NCBI GenBank assembly: GCA_025997935.1
Contig: BNVG01000129.1
Location: 1-5,173, forward strand
Direction of reading: 5' to 3'
Length of the DNA stretch: 5,173 nucleotides
Origin: Synergistales bacterium
GTDB taxonomy: Bacteria > Synergistota > Synergistia > Synergistales > Aminobacteriaceae
The notes beneath the pieces are model-generated. The model had not been told where the DNA came from and ran no database searches. It saw only the letters and a list, made by a program, of their open reading frames with translations. Position numbers and translations under genes: made by a program. Of this stretch, positions 1 through 5,173 are shown piece by piece (positions within the stretch are counted from its first letter, which is position 1; each line of letters starts with the position of its first letter).

Positions 1-812
1 GAAGCAACGCTCATCTCAAAGGCTTTATGAGCGGACGTATCTATAAGGGGCCGCTTAAAGGCGTATGTGTCCCGGGGCTGAACTGCTACTCCTGCCCCGG
101 GGCTTTGTTTTCCTGCCCGCTTGGCTCGCTGCAAACCATTCTGGCCGGCTGGGAGTACGACTTCAGCTTTTACATTGCGGGTCTGCTTTTGGGCTTTGGG
201 GCGATATTCGGGCGCTTCGTATGCGGCTTTTTGTGTCCTTTTGGGTTCATACAGGAGCTTTTGCATAAAATCCCGATATTCAAAAACAAAAAAATAAAAA
301 AAATCCCGCGCATTTTTCTGTATATCAAATATGTCATATTGGCCGTGTTTGTGATAGGCTTGCCGGTTTTTGCCAAAGGCGAGGTCGGCGTCGGCTATCC
401 GGCTTTTTGCAAGTTTCTTTGCCCGGCTGGTACTATTACGGCGGGCCTACCGCTTCTCGCGGGCAACGAGGAGTTAAGAGAGGCGGCGGGAGCGCTTTTC
501 CTGTGGAAATCGCTTCTTTCCGCCGCCATTGTCGTGGGTTGCGTGGTGATATATCGCTTTTTTTGCAGAGTCTTATGCCCCTTGGGGGCGTTCTACTCGT
601 TTTTCAATAAAATATCGATTTTACGCGTTGACCCGAACGAAGTGCGCGGAACTTTTTGCAAAATGGGGCTGAATCCCGTGCTGGAAGTCAACGGCTTAGA
701 ATGTATCCGTTGCGGCGAATGCAAGGCTCACGCCAAGAGGCGATTCGCCGGGCGAGGATCAAGCGCCGAGGTTATGGCAAATACAACAGAGCAGATAATC
801 CACTCCGCGTAG
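1..812 (+). CDS. NapH-like membrane 4Fe-4S binding protein, 5' partial, atypical C-terminus
   Basis: This is an integral membrane iron-sulfur protein of the NapH/YccM type, probably passing electrons at the inner membrane; its partner is unknown. The frame is open to the window's left edge (first full codon at base 3). Residues before the ATG at 27 (SNAHLKGF) read like the family, so the true start is upstream and 27 is an internal Met. Numbering from that Met, one sees GLNCYSCPGA (18-26), three membrane-associated C-x3-CP motifs (CGFLCP about 66-71, CKFLCP 128-133, CRVLCP 180-185) and hydrophobic segments near 47-65, 97-115 and 162-177. The C-terminal ferredoxin region is odd. Motif 1 keeps only C211 (CKMG), and motif 2 keeps C226, C229 and C232 but lacks its fourth Cys-Pro. 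The last 28 codons are antisense to the symporter gene and look unlike the family. It could be a working single-cluster variant or a decaying gene. Confidence 0.85.
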   Translation, partial: SNAHLKGFMSGRIYKGPLKGVCVPGLNCYSCPGALFSCPLGSLQTILAGWEYDFSFYIAGLLLGFGAIFGRFVCGFLCPFGFIQELLHKIPIFKNKKIKKIPRIFLYIKYVILAVFVIGLPVFAKGEVGVGYPAFCKFLCPAGTITAGLPLLAGNEELREAAGALFLWKSLLSAAIVVGCVVIYRFFCRVLCPLGAFYSFFNKISILRVDPNEVRGTFCKMGLNPVLEVNGLECIRCGECKAHAKRRFAGRGSSAEVMANTTEQIIHSA

Positions 813-2155
813 ATGACATGAGGCCCGATGCGGGTGGACGGAGCCCATGTCCAAAGCGCCCAGATGACGAGAGATGTCAGAATAACGCAAAAACCCGATG
901 ATTTTTTGCAAAGGCGCGGCGCGTATAAATTAACCACTATAAGAAGCGTGAACGACGTCGTCATTGCGAGAGCTGAAGTTATAGTCTGAAGTATGCCCAC
1001 GGCGGTCATAGCTAAGTAGAGCGAACAGATACTAACCAAAAAAACGCCGACCCGCGAGATGAAAAGCTCGGTGTTGGGAGATAATTCTTTGCCGTCTCTG
1101 TTTACGTTCGGTAAAATAACGTCCTTGATCAACAGTGTGGAGCAACCCATCAAAAGAGCCACGGCCGTAGAGACGTCGGCGGCCCAAAGCGCCGCCAAGA
1201 AGATCCCGCCTATAGCGGGGCTTATGACTTCTTTGGCTATAGTAGGCAGAGCAAGGGCAGCGTTGGGGAGTCCGGGGAACTTGGAAGCGGCCATGATACC
1301 GAAGAACGCGCACAAAAACCCGGCCGGCAACGTCAATATACCGCCCAGAATGAAGCCGTTGCGCGCCGCGTTTTCGTCCTTGGCGGCCAGCGCAATCTGC
1401 GTCACGGCCTGAGTGGTGCAGCACTGTGTAATCATAACGGCCATCCAGCCCATGACAATAGCGATGCCGATTCCGCCTACTGGGTCGAGCCACGGACCTT
1501 CGGGCAGGCTCGCCATGACACTGTCATAACCGCCGAGGTTGTTAAAGCCCGAATAGAGCGCCGCGAGAATGCCGACGTAGATGATTATGACGTTTACCAC
1601 GTTCGTGATACCGCTCGCCCAGTAGCCTCCCACAACGGTTATGCCGATAAAGACCACCGCGGAGGCGAGCATGCCTGTCGTCAGCGTAAAATATTCGGGC
1701 AGCATCGAGGCCAAGATAGCTCCGCCCGCCACGTATTGCAACGATGTTATCGTCATCATTATGAGAAGCTGCACTATGACGCCGATGAAGCGCGCGCCAG
1801 CGCCGTAGGCTGTCCCCATCATTTCGGGAATGGTGCTACGCTCCATTTTGCGGAATTTCGCGGCCAAGAAGAGCCCAACCACTATGCCGCCTGTCCCCCA
1901 AGCGCCGTTGTACCAACCGGCGGAAAGCCCCTTCGTGTACGCCTGCTCGGCGACTCCGACCGTCGACGCGCCGCCGACGGCAAGCCCCGTCAGCATGGTG
2001 GCGATAAGTATCGTAGGCAACTGACGGCCCGCCAACAAGTAATTGAGCACTTTGCCGCCCTTGCCGCGCTCCTGTATCTGCGTGGCCTTCCATGACAACA
2101 GGGTCAAAAGCACGACGTACACAATCAAAACAACCAACGGAATATTCAAAGACAT
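728..2155 (-). CDS. Sodium:solute symporter (SSS family), predicted Tyr/Phe-linked transporter
   Basis: A 475-residue Na+-coupled transporter of the solute:sodium symporter family (TC 2.A.21), within the family's usual length. It is almost entirely hydrophobic helices, starting with a membrane segment at about 5-21. The family-like stretch AALWAADVSTAVALL (321-335) carries S329 and T330, where SSS proteins usually have the Na2-site Ser/Thr pair. A loop around 246-267 (TTQAVTQIALAAKDENAARNG in part) matches the conserved Q-x-ALAAK-x-x-x-A-R pattern of the family. The start ATG has a strong Shine-Dalgarno 7 nt upstream. The protein ends naturally just after its last membrane helix (about 447-465). 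Family membership alone does not give the substrate. The leader upstream, with a run of Phe and Tyr codons and a terminator, suggests tyrosine and/or phenylalanine (inference). No terminator is visible after its stop, which lies inside the convergent iron-sulfur gene. Confidence 0.93.
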   Translation of the reverse strand: MSLNIPLVVLIVYVVLLTLLSWKATQIQERGKGGKVLNYLLAGRQLPTILIATMLTGLAVGGASTVGVAEQAYTKGLSAGWYNGAWGTGGIVVGLFLAAKFRKMERSTIPEMMGTAYGAGARFIGVIVQLLIMMTITSLQYVAGGAILASMLPEYFTLTTGMLASAVVFIGITVVGGYWASGITNVVNVIIIYVGILAALYSGFNNLGGYDSVMASLPEGPWLDPVGGIGIAIVMGWMAVMITQCCTTQAVTQIALAAKDENAARNGFILGGILTLPAGFLCAFFGIMAASKFPGLPNAALALPTIAKEVISPAIGGIFLAALWAADVSTAVALLMGCSTLLIKDVILPNVNRDGKELSPNTELFISRVGVFLVSICSLYLAMTAVGILQTITSALAMTTSFTLLIVVNLYAPRLCKKSSGFCVILTSLVIWALWTWAPSTRIGPHVIYAEWIICSVVFAITSALDPRPANRLLA

Positions 2156-2162
2156 TTCTAAA

Positions 2163-2170
2163 CCTCTCCT
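2163..2170 (-). promoter_or_regulatory. Ribosome binding site of the symporter gene
   Basis: On the minus strand AGGAGAGG lies 7 nt before the ATG at 2155. It sits downstream of the leader terminator, so the symporter has its own translation start and is controlled at the level of transcription read-through rather than by coupling to the leader peptide. Confidence 0.8.
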
Positions 2171-2201
2171 CTCAAATTTTGAAAACTAAAACAACCTCTA
2201 T

Positions 2202-2243
2202 AAAAAAGGGCTTCCTCACCGTTGTTTCGGCGAAGAAGCCCTT
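2202..2243 (-). terminator. Rho-independent terminator (attenuator) ahead of the symporter
   Basis: Read on the minus strand, 2243-2228 pairs with 2221-2206 to make a continuous 16-bp stem with a 6-nt loop (AAACAA). The lower nine pairs, AAGGGCTTC with GAAGCCCTT, are perfect. Two upper pairs are G-U in the minus-strand RNA but would be C-A mismatches in plus-strand RNA, which fixes the strand. The stem runs into a T tract (2207-2202). It ends about 47 nt before the symporter start codon and begins 20 nt after the leader ORF's stop. That is the position of an attenuator rather than of an end-of-operon terminator, although it would also stop transcripts coming from the DHH gene. Confidence 0.9.
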
Positions 2244-2344
2244 AGTCTTTCTTGGTATTTGGCTTAGCTCACACAGGCGAGCAAAACGCCAAACCTCGTA
2301 AGACCGGGTTCCCCGCCGCCTGTAAAATAATAGTAAAAGTAAAA
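2202..2344 (-). promoter_or_regulatory. Ribosome-mediated transcription attenuator with alternative RNA pairings
   Basis: The minus-strand RNA can form competing structures. (1) ACAGGCG at 2323-2317, just after the aromatic codons, pairs perfectly with CGCCTGT at 2279-2273 inside the ORF end; this is the protector 1:2 stem. (2) The stretch CGGCGGGGAA at 2318-2309 can pair over ten positions, two of them G-U, with UUCUUCGCCG at 2237-2228, which is the upper 5' arm of the terminator; this is a candidate antiterminator. A smaller alternative pairs 2294-2287 with 2232-2224, with one bulged G. (3) The terminator at 2243-2206. An additional 6-bp stem, TTTGGC 2293-2288 with GCCAAA 2263-2258, is possible. 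A ribosome finishing at the TAA (2264) would block nearby pairing and leave the terminator free; a ribosome stalled on Phe/Tyr codons would mask the protector. The folding has been traced by eye only. Confidence 0.72.
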
Positions 2345-2377
2345 GCTACCGTTGAAAACAGACATTTTCTCTAACAT
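2264..2377 (-). CDS. Phe/Tyr-rich leader peptide, 37 aa, upstream of symporter
   Basis: Short ORF from ATG 2377 to TAA 2264. It begins MLEKMSVFNGS and then has seven aromatic residues in a row, FYFYYYF (residues 12-18; codons 2344-2324), four Tyr and three Phe, with another Phe at position 8. The remaining 19 residues (TGGGEPG onward, ending LLACVS) show no domain or signal. It has a strong ribosome site 8 nt upstream. A run of one chemical class of codons just before mutually exclusive hairpins and a terminator is the hallmark of leader peptides such as pheL, where ribosome progress reports the supply of charged tRNA. The peptide itself probably has no other function. It is too short for usual gene callers. 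The Phe/Tyr run and ribosome site are seen directly; the regulatory role is inferred. Confidence 0.82.
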   Translation of the reverse strand: MLEKMSVFNGSFYFYYYFTGGGEPGLTRFGVLLACVS

Positions 2378-2382
2378 GCGAG

Positions 2383-2393
2383 TCACCCCCCTT
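2383..2393 (-). promoter_or_regulatory. Ribosome binding site of the leader peptide
   Basis: On the minus strand AAGGGGGGTGA matches the anti-Shine-Dalgarno partner AAGGAGGTGA with one extra/substituted G, leaving 8 nt between the G run and the ATG at 2377. This strength in a 260-nt gap argues that the short ORF is really translated. Confidence 0.75.
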
Positions 2394-2417
2394 ACGAATT
2401 AAAAAGCTACAAACCAA

Positions 2418-3374
2418 CTAAAACTCTTCAAGCCCGGCGATATTCAACATCTGCCAGTTGCGGGCGTTTATTTCTTCCACTATTTCCTTCAAAATCCTAT
2501 CCGCGTCGTTGTAGGGCACTTGGCAGGTTCCGACTCTGCGGTGACCGCCGCCGCCGAAGCGCAACATCAGCTTGCCCACATCCACCGTAGCCGTGCGGTT
2601 GAGAATACTGTACCCCACCGCAAACACGCAGAACTGCTTCTCACGTCCGTGAAAAACGCGAATTGAGACGTTCTGGTCGGGGAAGAGCGCGTAGATAACG
2701 TGACGATTGCCAACATAAGTCTCTTCTATACCGCGAAGGTCAGTCACAACAGCCGCGCCGTCAGCCCAAGAATTATCTTTCATCATATGAACAAACGCAT
2801 CCTTGTGTTCGTTGTAAAGGCGCACACGTTCCGCAAGGTCGTCGAGCTTCATTATCTCTTCGATGTCCATGTCACGCAGATACTCTATGAGACAATCCAT
2901 CAGCTGATAGTTGGAGATACGAAAATCTCTGTATCTGCCGAAGCCGGTACGCGGATCCATTATGAAAGAAAGTAACACCATGCCTTCAGGGTTCAGTATT
3001 TCCTCACGGCTGAAATGTGCGGAGTCACACTTGTCAGCCTCCATAACCATCTGCTTGAAGCGCGCTAATTTTCCCTTTCCGCCCCCGTAATACTCATAGA
3101 TGACGCGAGCACAGCTCGGCGCGGGCCATGAAGCCCCGGCGTACTTGTACTGATACATCATTCCTCTGGCATCTTCACTAGTATGGTGATCAAACCACAT
3201 TCCGCATCCGGGAGAATAAGGAATATTCACCAGAACGTCATTGGCTGTAACATCTACCAACCCATCCTGAATATCTTTGGGGTGAACAAATTTCTTCTCC
3301 TCAAAAAGGTCGAGTTCTTTCAGCAATACAGCGCACATCAAACCGTCAAAATCAGATCGGGTCAGAAGCCGCAT
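2418..3374 (-). CDS. DHH/DHHA1 family phosphoesterase (exopolyphosphatase-like)
   Basis: A 318-residue cytoplasmic phosphoesterase of the DHH superfamily, of the subfamily often named exopolyphosphatase. The real substrate (polyphosphate, oligoribonucleotide or a dinucleotide) cannot be told from sequence. Metal-binding motifs are visible: RSDFDG (6-11), the DHH triad at D62-H63-H64 in WFDHHTSE, and ADKCDSA with D114 and D117. The C-terminal DHHA1 glycine motif GGGGHRRVGTCQV is at about 274-286. I place the start at ATG 3374 because GGAGGTGA sits directly upstream and the family begins close to the sequence MRLLTRSDFDG. An in-frame ATG at 3428 would add 18 residues but has no good ribosome site. 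The stop is 40 nt before the leader peptide start with no terminator between, so this gene may share a transcript with the symporter. Confidence 0.92.
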   Translation of the reverse strand: MRLLTRSDFDGLMCAVLLKELDLFEEKKFVHPKDIQDGLVDVTANDVLVNIPYSPGCGMWFDHHTSEDARGMMYQYKYAGASWPAPSCARVIYEYYGGGKGKLARFKQMVMEADKCDSAHFSREEILNPEGMVLLSFIMDPRTGFGRYRDFRISNYQLMDCLIEYLRDMDIEEIMKLDDLAERVRLYNEHKDAFVHMMKDNSWADGAAVVTDLRGIEETYVGNRHVIYALFPDQNVSIRVFHGREKQFCVFAVGYSILNRTATVDVGKLMLRFGGGGHRRVGTCQVPYNDADRILKEIVEEINARNWQMLNIAGLEEF

Positions 3375-3379
3375 ATCTT

Positions 3380-3387
3380 TCACCTCC
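3380..3387 (-). promoter_or_regulatory. Ribosome binding site deciding the DHH gene start
   Basis: GGAGGTGA on the minus strand, ending 5 nt before the ATG at 3374, is a near-perfect Shine-Dalgarno. It decides in favour of 3374 over the upstream in-frame ATG at 3428. Confidence 0.85.
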
Positions 3388-3485
3388 GCAAAATAACACC
3401 CTGGGCATATCCGCTCTTTCATTATCACACTAACAACTATTGTATCGCATAATATGAATTAACGAAAGAGAAAGAATAATAATTT

Positions 3486-3514
3486 ATTATACAAAAACAA
3501 ATTTAATTCGACAA
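3486..3514 (-). promoter_or_regulatory. Candidate sigma-70 promoter P3 for the DHH gene
   Basis: On the minus strand TTGTCG (3514-3509) and a consensus TATAAT (3491-3486) are separated by 17 bp. A start near 3479 would give a leader of about 105 nt before the ATG at 3374. The surrounding DNA is very AT-rich, so chance matches are easier here, but both the spacing and the -10 are ideal. Confidence 0.6.
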
Positions 3515-3558
3515 ACTAAAAAACATCAAATTAAACTTTTACACCTTTTACGTAAGAA

Positions 3559-3587
3559 ATTCTAACGGACAAATGCCTATCGGTCAA
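3559..3587 (-). promoter_or_regulatory. Candidate sigma-70 promoter P2 for the DHH gene
   Basis: On the minus strand TTGACC (3587-3582), a 17-bp spacer and TAGAAT (3564-3559). Each hexamer differs from consensus at one position. It lies directly downstream of the P1 -10 box, so P1 and P2 would be tandem. Confidence 0.55.
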
Positions 3588-3588
3588 G

Positions 3589-3619
3589 ATTATATCCTAT
3601 CAATGACGATTTTCGTCAA
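3589..3619 (-). promoter_or_regulatory. Candidate promoter P1 overlapping a small repeat
   Basis: On the minus strand TTGACG (3619-3614) and TATAAT (3594-3589), with a 19-bp spacer that is longer than optimal. The -35 box lies inside the inverted repeat TGACGA-TTT-TCGTCA (3604-3618), so a bound regulator could cover it. Confidence 0.4.
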
Positions 3620-3622
3620 TGA
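3600..3622. repeat. Compact direct and inverted repeat, possible operator
   Basis: TCAATGA occurs twice (3600-3606 and 3616-3622), 16 bp apart start to start. The same stretch contains the perfect 6-bp inverted repeat TGACGA/TCGTCA (3604-3609 and 3613-3618) around a 3-bp centre. It overlaps the -35 box of candidate promoter P1, where a repressor or activator could act. As RNA it could instead be a small hairpin after the RocB-like gene, but no U tract follows on the minus strand. Confidence 0.4.
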
Positions 3623-3631
3623 TTTTCTAAG

Positions 3632-3654
3632 TTTCCCCGAGTTTTTCCGGGAAA
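3632..3654 (-). terminator. Weak hairpin just after the RocB-like gene
   Basis: TTTCCC (3632-3637) pairs with GGGAAA (3649-3654), with two further pairs across one C-C mismatch and a 5-nt loop. It abuts the stop codon of the RocB-like gene. On the minus strand no T run follows, so it is a poor intrinsic terminator; it may act as a 3' end stabiliser or be chance. Confidence 0.3.
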
Positions 3655-5173
3655 TTATTTTGAGCAAGACGCGATAAACGCTATGAAATCCTTCATGACG
3701 CCGGGCAGGATATTGAAAGAATAATTCACGTCAACGCGCTCTGTGGCTTTATGCGCGTCTTTACCAATGGGTCCGAAGATGGCGCAGGGAATGTCGATTT
3801 TTTTAAGCTCCGATATGGGGAGGTCGAAGTTCAGCCCCCAAAGCGGCATATTTTGGGCCAGCGTTTCCAGCTCCGCGGACGATTCTCGAAAGCCCGTGAA
3901 GCTCATGTCGGTTATGCCCTCGAATATCTCAGCCTCCGACAAGCCAAAGCCCAAATCTTTCAATTTGCCGCGCGTGAAGGCGGCGGCTTCGCGCACTATG
4001 CGCTCGTTGGGGCTCTTTGCTGAGTTTTGACGCGGGGGGTAGTATGGCGGCAAGAAACCCACCACGACAAGCGGGCCCTTTTCGCCCGTCAAATCGAGAG
4101 CTAAGGAGACGAACTCAATATTACGCTCTCTCTCGTCCTCGGATGTGAGTTTTGGCAAAAGCAGTTCGAAAAGTTTTTCTCTCGATCCGGCCAACGCGGA
4201 CGCTTGGTTTATGACGTCCTGCGCGTATGTGATTTTTTTAGGCAAATACTCACGTCCAACCTGCTTCAACGCCCCGGTGAGCGCCGCTTCAGAGGCGCGC
4301 GACACGTCACGCAGGACAAGTTCCGGCGCGTCGCTCATTGTCGGGCGGTTATAGTAGACAACCGTGCGCTCCGGCAAGGTCACGGCGTAGTTCTTTCGCA
4401 GGTCTTTCATATATAGACAGCACTGCGGCTTATCGCCCTTCCCCTCCAGTCCGATGTTCAGGTATGAGGCTATGAGCGTGGAGTTCAGGCCGCTTTTATA
4501 ATTGCCGGTATGGCTCTCTATCCCCACGCAGAGGCAAAACGGCATTATCTTGCCTATTGTGCCGTAGTAAATGGCTGGGTTCCCACTCTCGAACGACGGC
4601 TCCGTATCTATAGCGACAAGGTAGTCGAGATTTTCGCGCACGCGCAAATCGGCCAAATACGGAACGACGCCCCTCATTCCATAAGAGTCCCCCTCTTCGT
4701 CAGGAACCAACAGAAGCAGCACGTTAAACTCCAAACCATCCCTGCGTTTCGTGTAATACTCGAGAAGACATATGTTGAGCGCGACTCCCGTCTTCATGTC
4801 CGAAACGCCCCTGCCGAAGAGGTACTCGCCGGACTCTAAATCTCTTTTGGCCTCGTCCGACAAGGAAAGTTCGCGCGCGCGCCTCGTATATTCCTCGGGG
4901 TCGAACGCGCAGGAGACAAGAGGGCCGCAACCCTGCGCGTCGACCACGTCGAAATGTCCCGTAAGGATTACGGTTTTTTGGGCGCGCGACGCGCCGCCCG
5001 ACTTTCCGCCTCTCAGAAAAGCCGCGACGGCATGACGGCCTAAGGGGTCGTTTCCCAATGGGATGAACCGCAAATCGCTCGCGTATTCCTTGAAATAAGG
5101 CGAGCGGGATAGTCTGTCATAGATAAAGCGCGCCGCTTCGTCCTCGCCCCCCGCGCTACCCGTCACGCTTTGG
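3655..5173 (-). CDS. RocB-like M20 family metallohydrolase, 5' partial
   Basis: A zinc-type amidohydrolase/peptidase of family M20, of the RocB type linked in Bacillus to arginine use. About 505 residues are visible and the frame is open to the right edge. The GTG at 5166 is the Val of QSVTGSAGGEDEAA, a conserved N-terminal family sequence, so the true start lies perhaps 15-30 codons outside. Numbering from that Val, likely metal and catalytic residues are H71 and D73 (TGHFDVV), D123 (VSDMKTG), E157-E158 (PDEEGDS), D187 (IDTEPS) and H472 (GKDAHKATERV). H219 in GIESHTG lies in the dimer/lid region, where M20 enzymes carry a conserved His. All expected residues are present, so it is probably active. 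It likely cleaves an amide bond in a peptide or acylated amino acid; the exact substrate is unknown. It is in the same direction as the DHH gene, 280 bp away, with likely promoters between. Confidence 0.9.
   Translation of the reverse strand, partial: QSVTGSAGGEDEAARFIYDRLSRSPYFKEYASDLRFIPLGNDPLGRHAVAAFLRGGKSGGASRAQKTVILTGHFDVVDAQGCGPLVSCAFDPEEYTRRARELSLSDEAKRDLESGEYLFGRGVSDMKTGVALNICLLEYYTKRRDGLEFNVLLLLVPDEEGDSYGMRGVVPYLADLRVRENLDYLVAIDTEPSFESGNPAIYYGTIGKIMPFCLCVGIESHTGNYKSGLNSTLIASYLNIGLEGKGDKPQCCLYMKDLRKNYAVTLPERTVVYYNRPTMSDAPELVLRDVSRASEAALTGALKQVGREYLPKKITYAQDVINQASALAGSREKLFELLLPKLTSEDERERNIEFVSLALDLTGEKGPLVVVGFLPPYYPPRQNSAKSPNERIVREAAAFTRGKLKDLGFGLSEAEIFEGITDMSFTGFRESSAELETLAQNMPLWGLNFDLPISELKKIDIPCAIFGPIGKDAHKATERVDVNYSFNILPGVMKDFIAFIASCSK

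Noticed and set aside
27..29. ATG at 27 as the start of the iron-sulfur protein
   Set aside because: The frame is open upstream and the residues before it (SNAHLKGF) fit the family, so the gene begins outside the window.
1032..1493. Open frames antisense or out of frame inside the symporter gene (also 1059-1412, 1736-2095, 1836-2093)
   Set aside because: They show no family resemblance, and the in-frame symporter protein explains the region; they are shadows of its GC-rich codons.
2300..2323. tRNA-like GGGTTCCCCG stretch on the plus strand
   Set aside because: No acceptor, D-arm or anticodon arm can be built around it; it is the reverse of the attenuator's G-rich strand.
2202..2417. T-box or metabolite riboswitch ahead of the symporter
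   Set aside because: The region is too short for a T-box, lacks the T-box consensus sequence, and no riboswitch core is recognisable; a translated F/Y leader explains it better.
3375..3428. 18-residue N-terminal extension of the DHH protein, containing CPGC
   Set aside because: No good ribosome site at 3428, whereas GGAGGTGA precedes the ATG at 3374 and family members begin near MRLLTRSDFDG.
3414..3470. GAAAGAG/CTCTTTC complementarity in the DHH leader as a regulatory hairpin
   Set aside because: Seven low-complexity purine/pyrimidine pairs around a 43-nt loop are easily expected by chance in AT-rich DNA.
3743..4030. Plus-strand open frames opposite the RocB-like gene (also 4145-4354, 4510-4839, 4772-5035)
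   Set aside because: No recognisable protein features; the minus-strand M20 enzyme with its full set of metal ligands occupies the region.
5164..5166. GTG at 5166 as the start of the RocB-like gene
   Set aside because: It encodes the Val of the conserved QSVTG stretch; the frame continues to the window edge and the family has more N-terminal residues.

Overview
The window holds the 3' part of a gene on the plus strand and three genes on the minus strand. Between two of the minus-strand genes lies a short, previously uncalled leader-peptide gene inside what looks like a transcription attenuator. The protein set (an NapH-like membrane iron-sulfur protein, a Na+/solute symporter, a DHH phosphoesterase of the 'exopolyphosphatase-like' type and a RocB-type M20 amidohydrolase) suits an anaerobic, amino-acid-using bacterium. 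Synergistota or a clostridial relative is my best guess from gene types and moderate base composition; no marker gene settles it.

Layout. 1-812 (+): membrane 4Fe-4S protein whose start is outside the window. Its C-terminal ferredoxin region is unusual, and its last 85 bp overlap the end of the convergent gene. 728-2155 (-): sodium:solute symporter (SSS family). 2156-2417: a leader region read on the minus strand. It has a strong ribosome site, a 37-codon ORF (2377-2264) with the run FYFYYYF, and a 16-bp terminator hairpin with a U-tract (2243-2202) ending about 47 nt before the symporter start codon. 2418-3374 (-): DHH/DHHA1 phosphoesterase, with its start moved to the ATG at 3374 that has an excellent Shine-Dalgarno. 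3375-3654: AT-rich intergenic region with three candidate promoters reading toward the DHH gene and a small repeat that could be an operator. 3655-5173 (-): RocB-like M20 metallohydrolase, with its 5' end outside the window.

How the parts may work together. The leader peptide and terminator have the design of ribosome-mediated attenuation (as in E. coli pheL or trpL), but here they sit ahead of a transporter. Stalling at the Phe/Tyr codons when charged tRNA is scarce would let an antiterminator form and switch on the symporter. The simplest reading is that this symporter imports tyrosine and/or phenylalanine, or something that supplies them. The only gap between the DHH stop and the leader is about 40 nt with no separate terminator, so the attenuator may also set how much transcription from the DHH gene reaches the symporter.

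The second notable point is the iron-sulfur protein. Three cysteines of ferredoxin motif 1 and the last cysteine of motif 2 are missing together. That would remove exactly one of the two expected clusters and leave the other complete.
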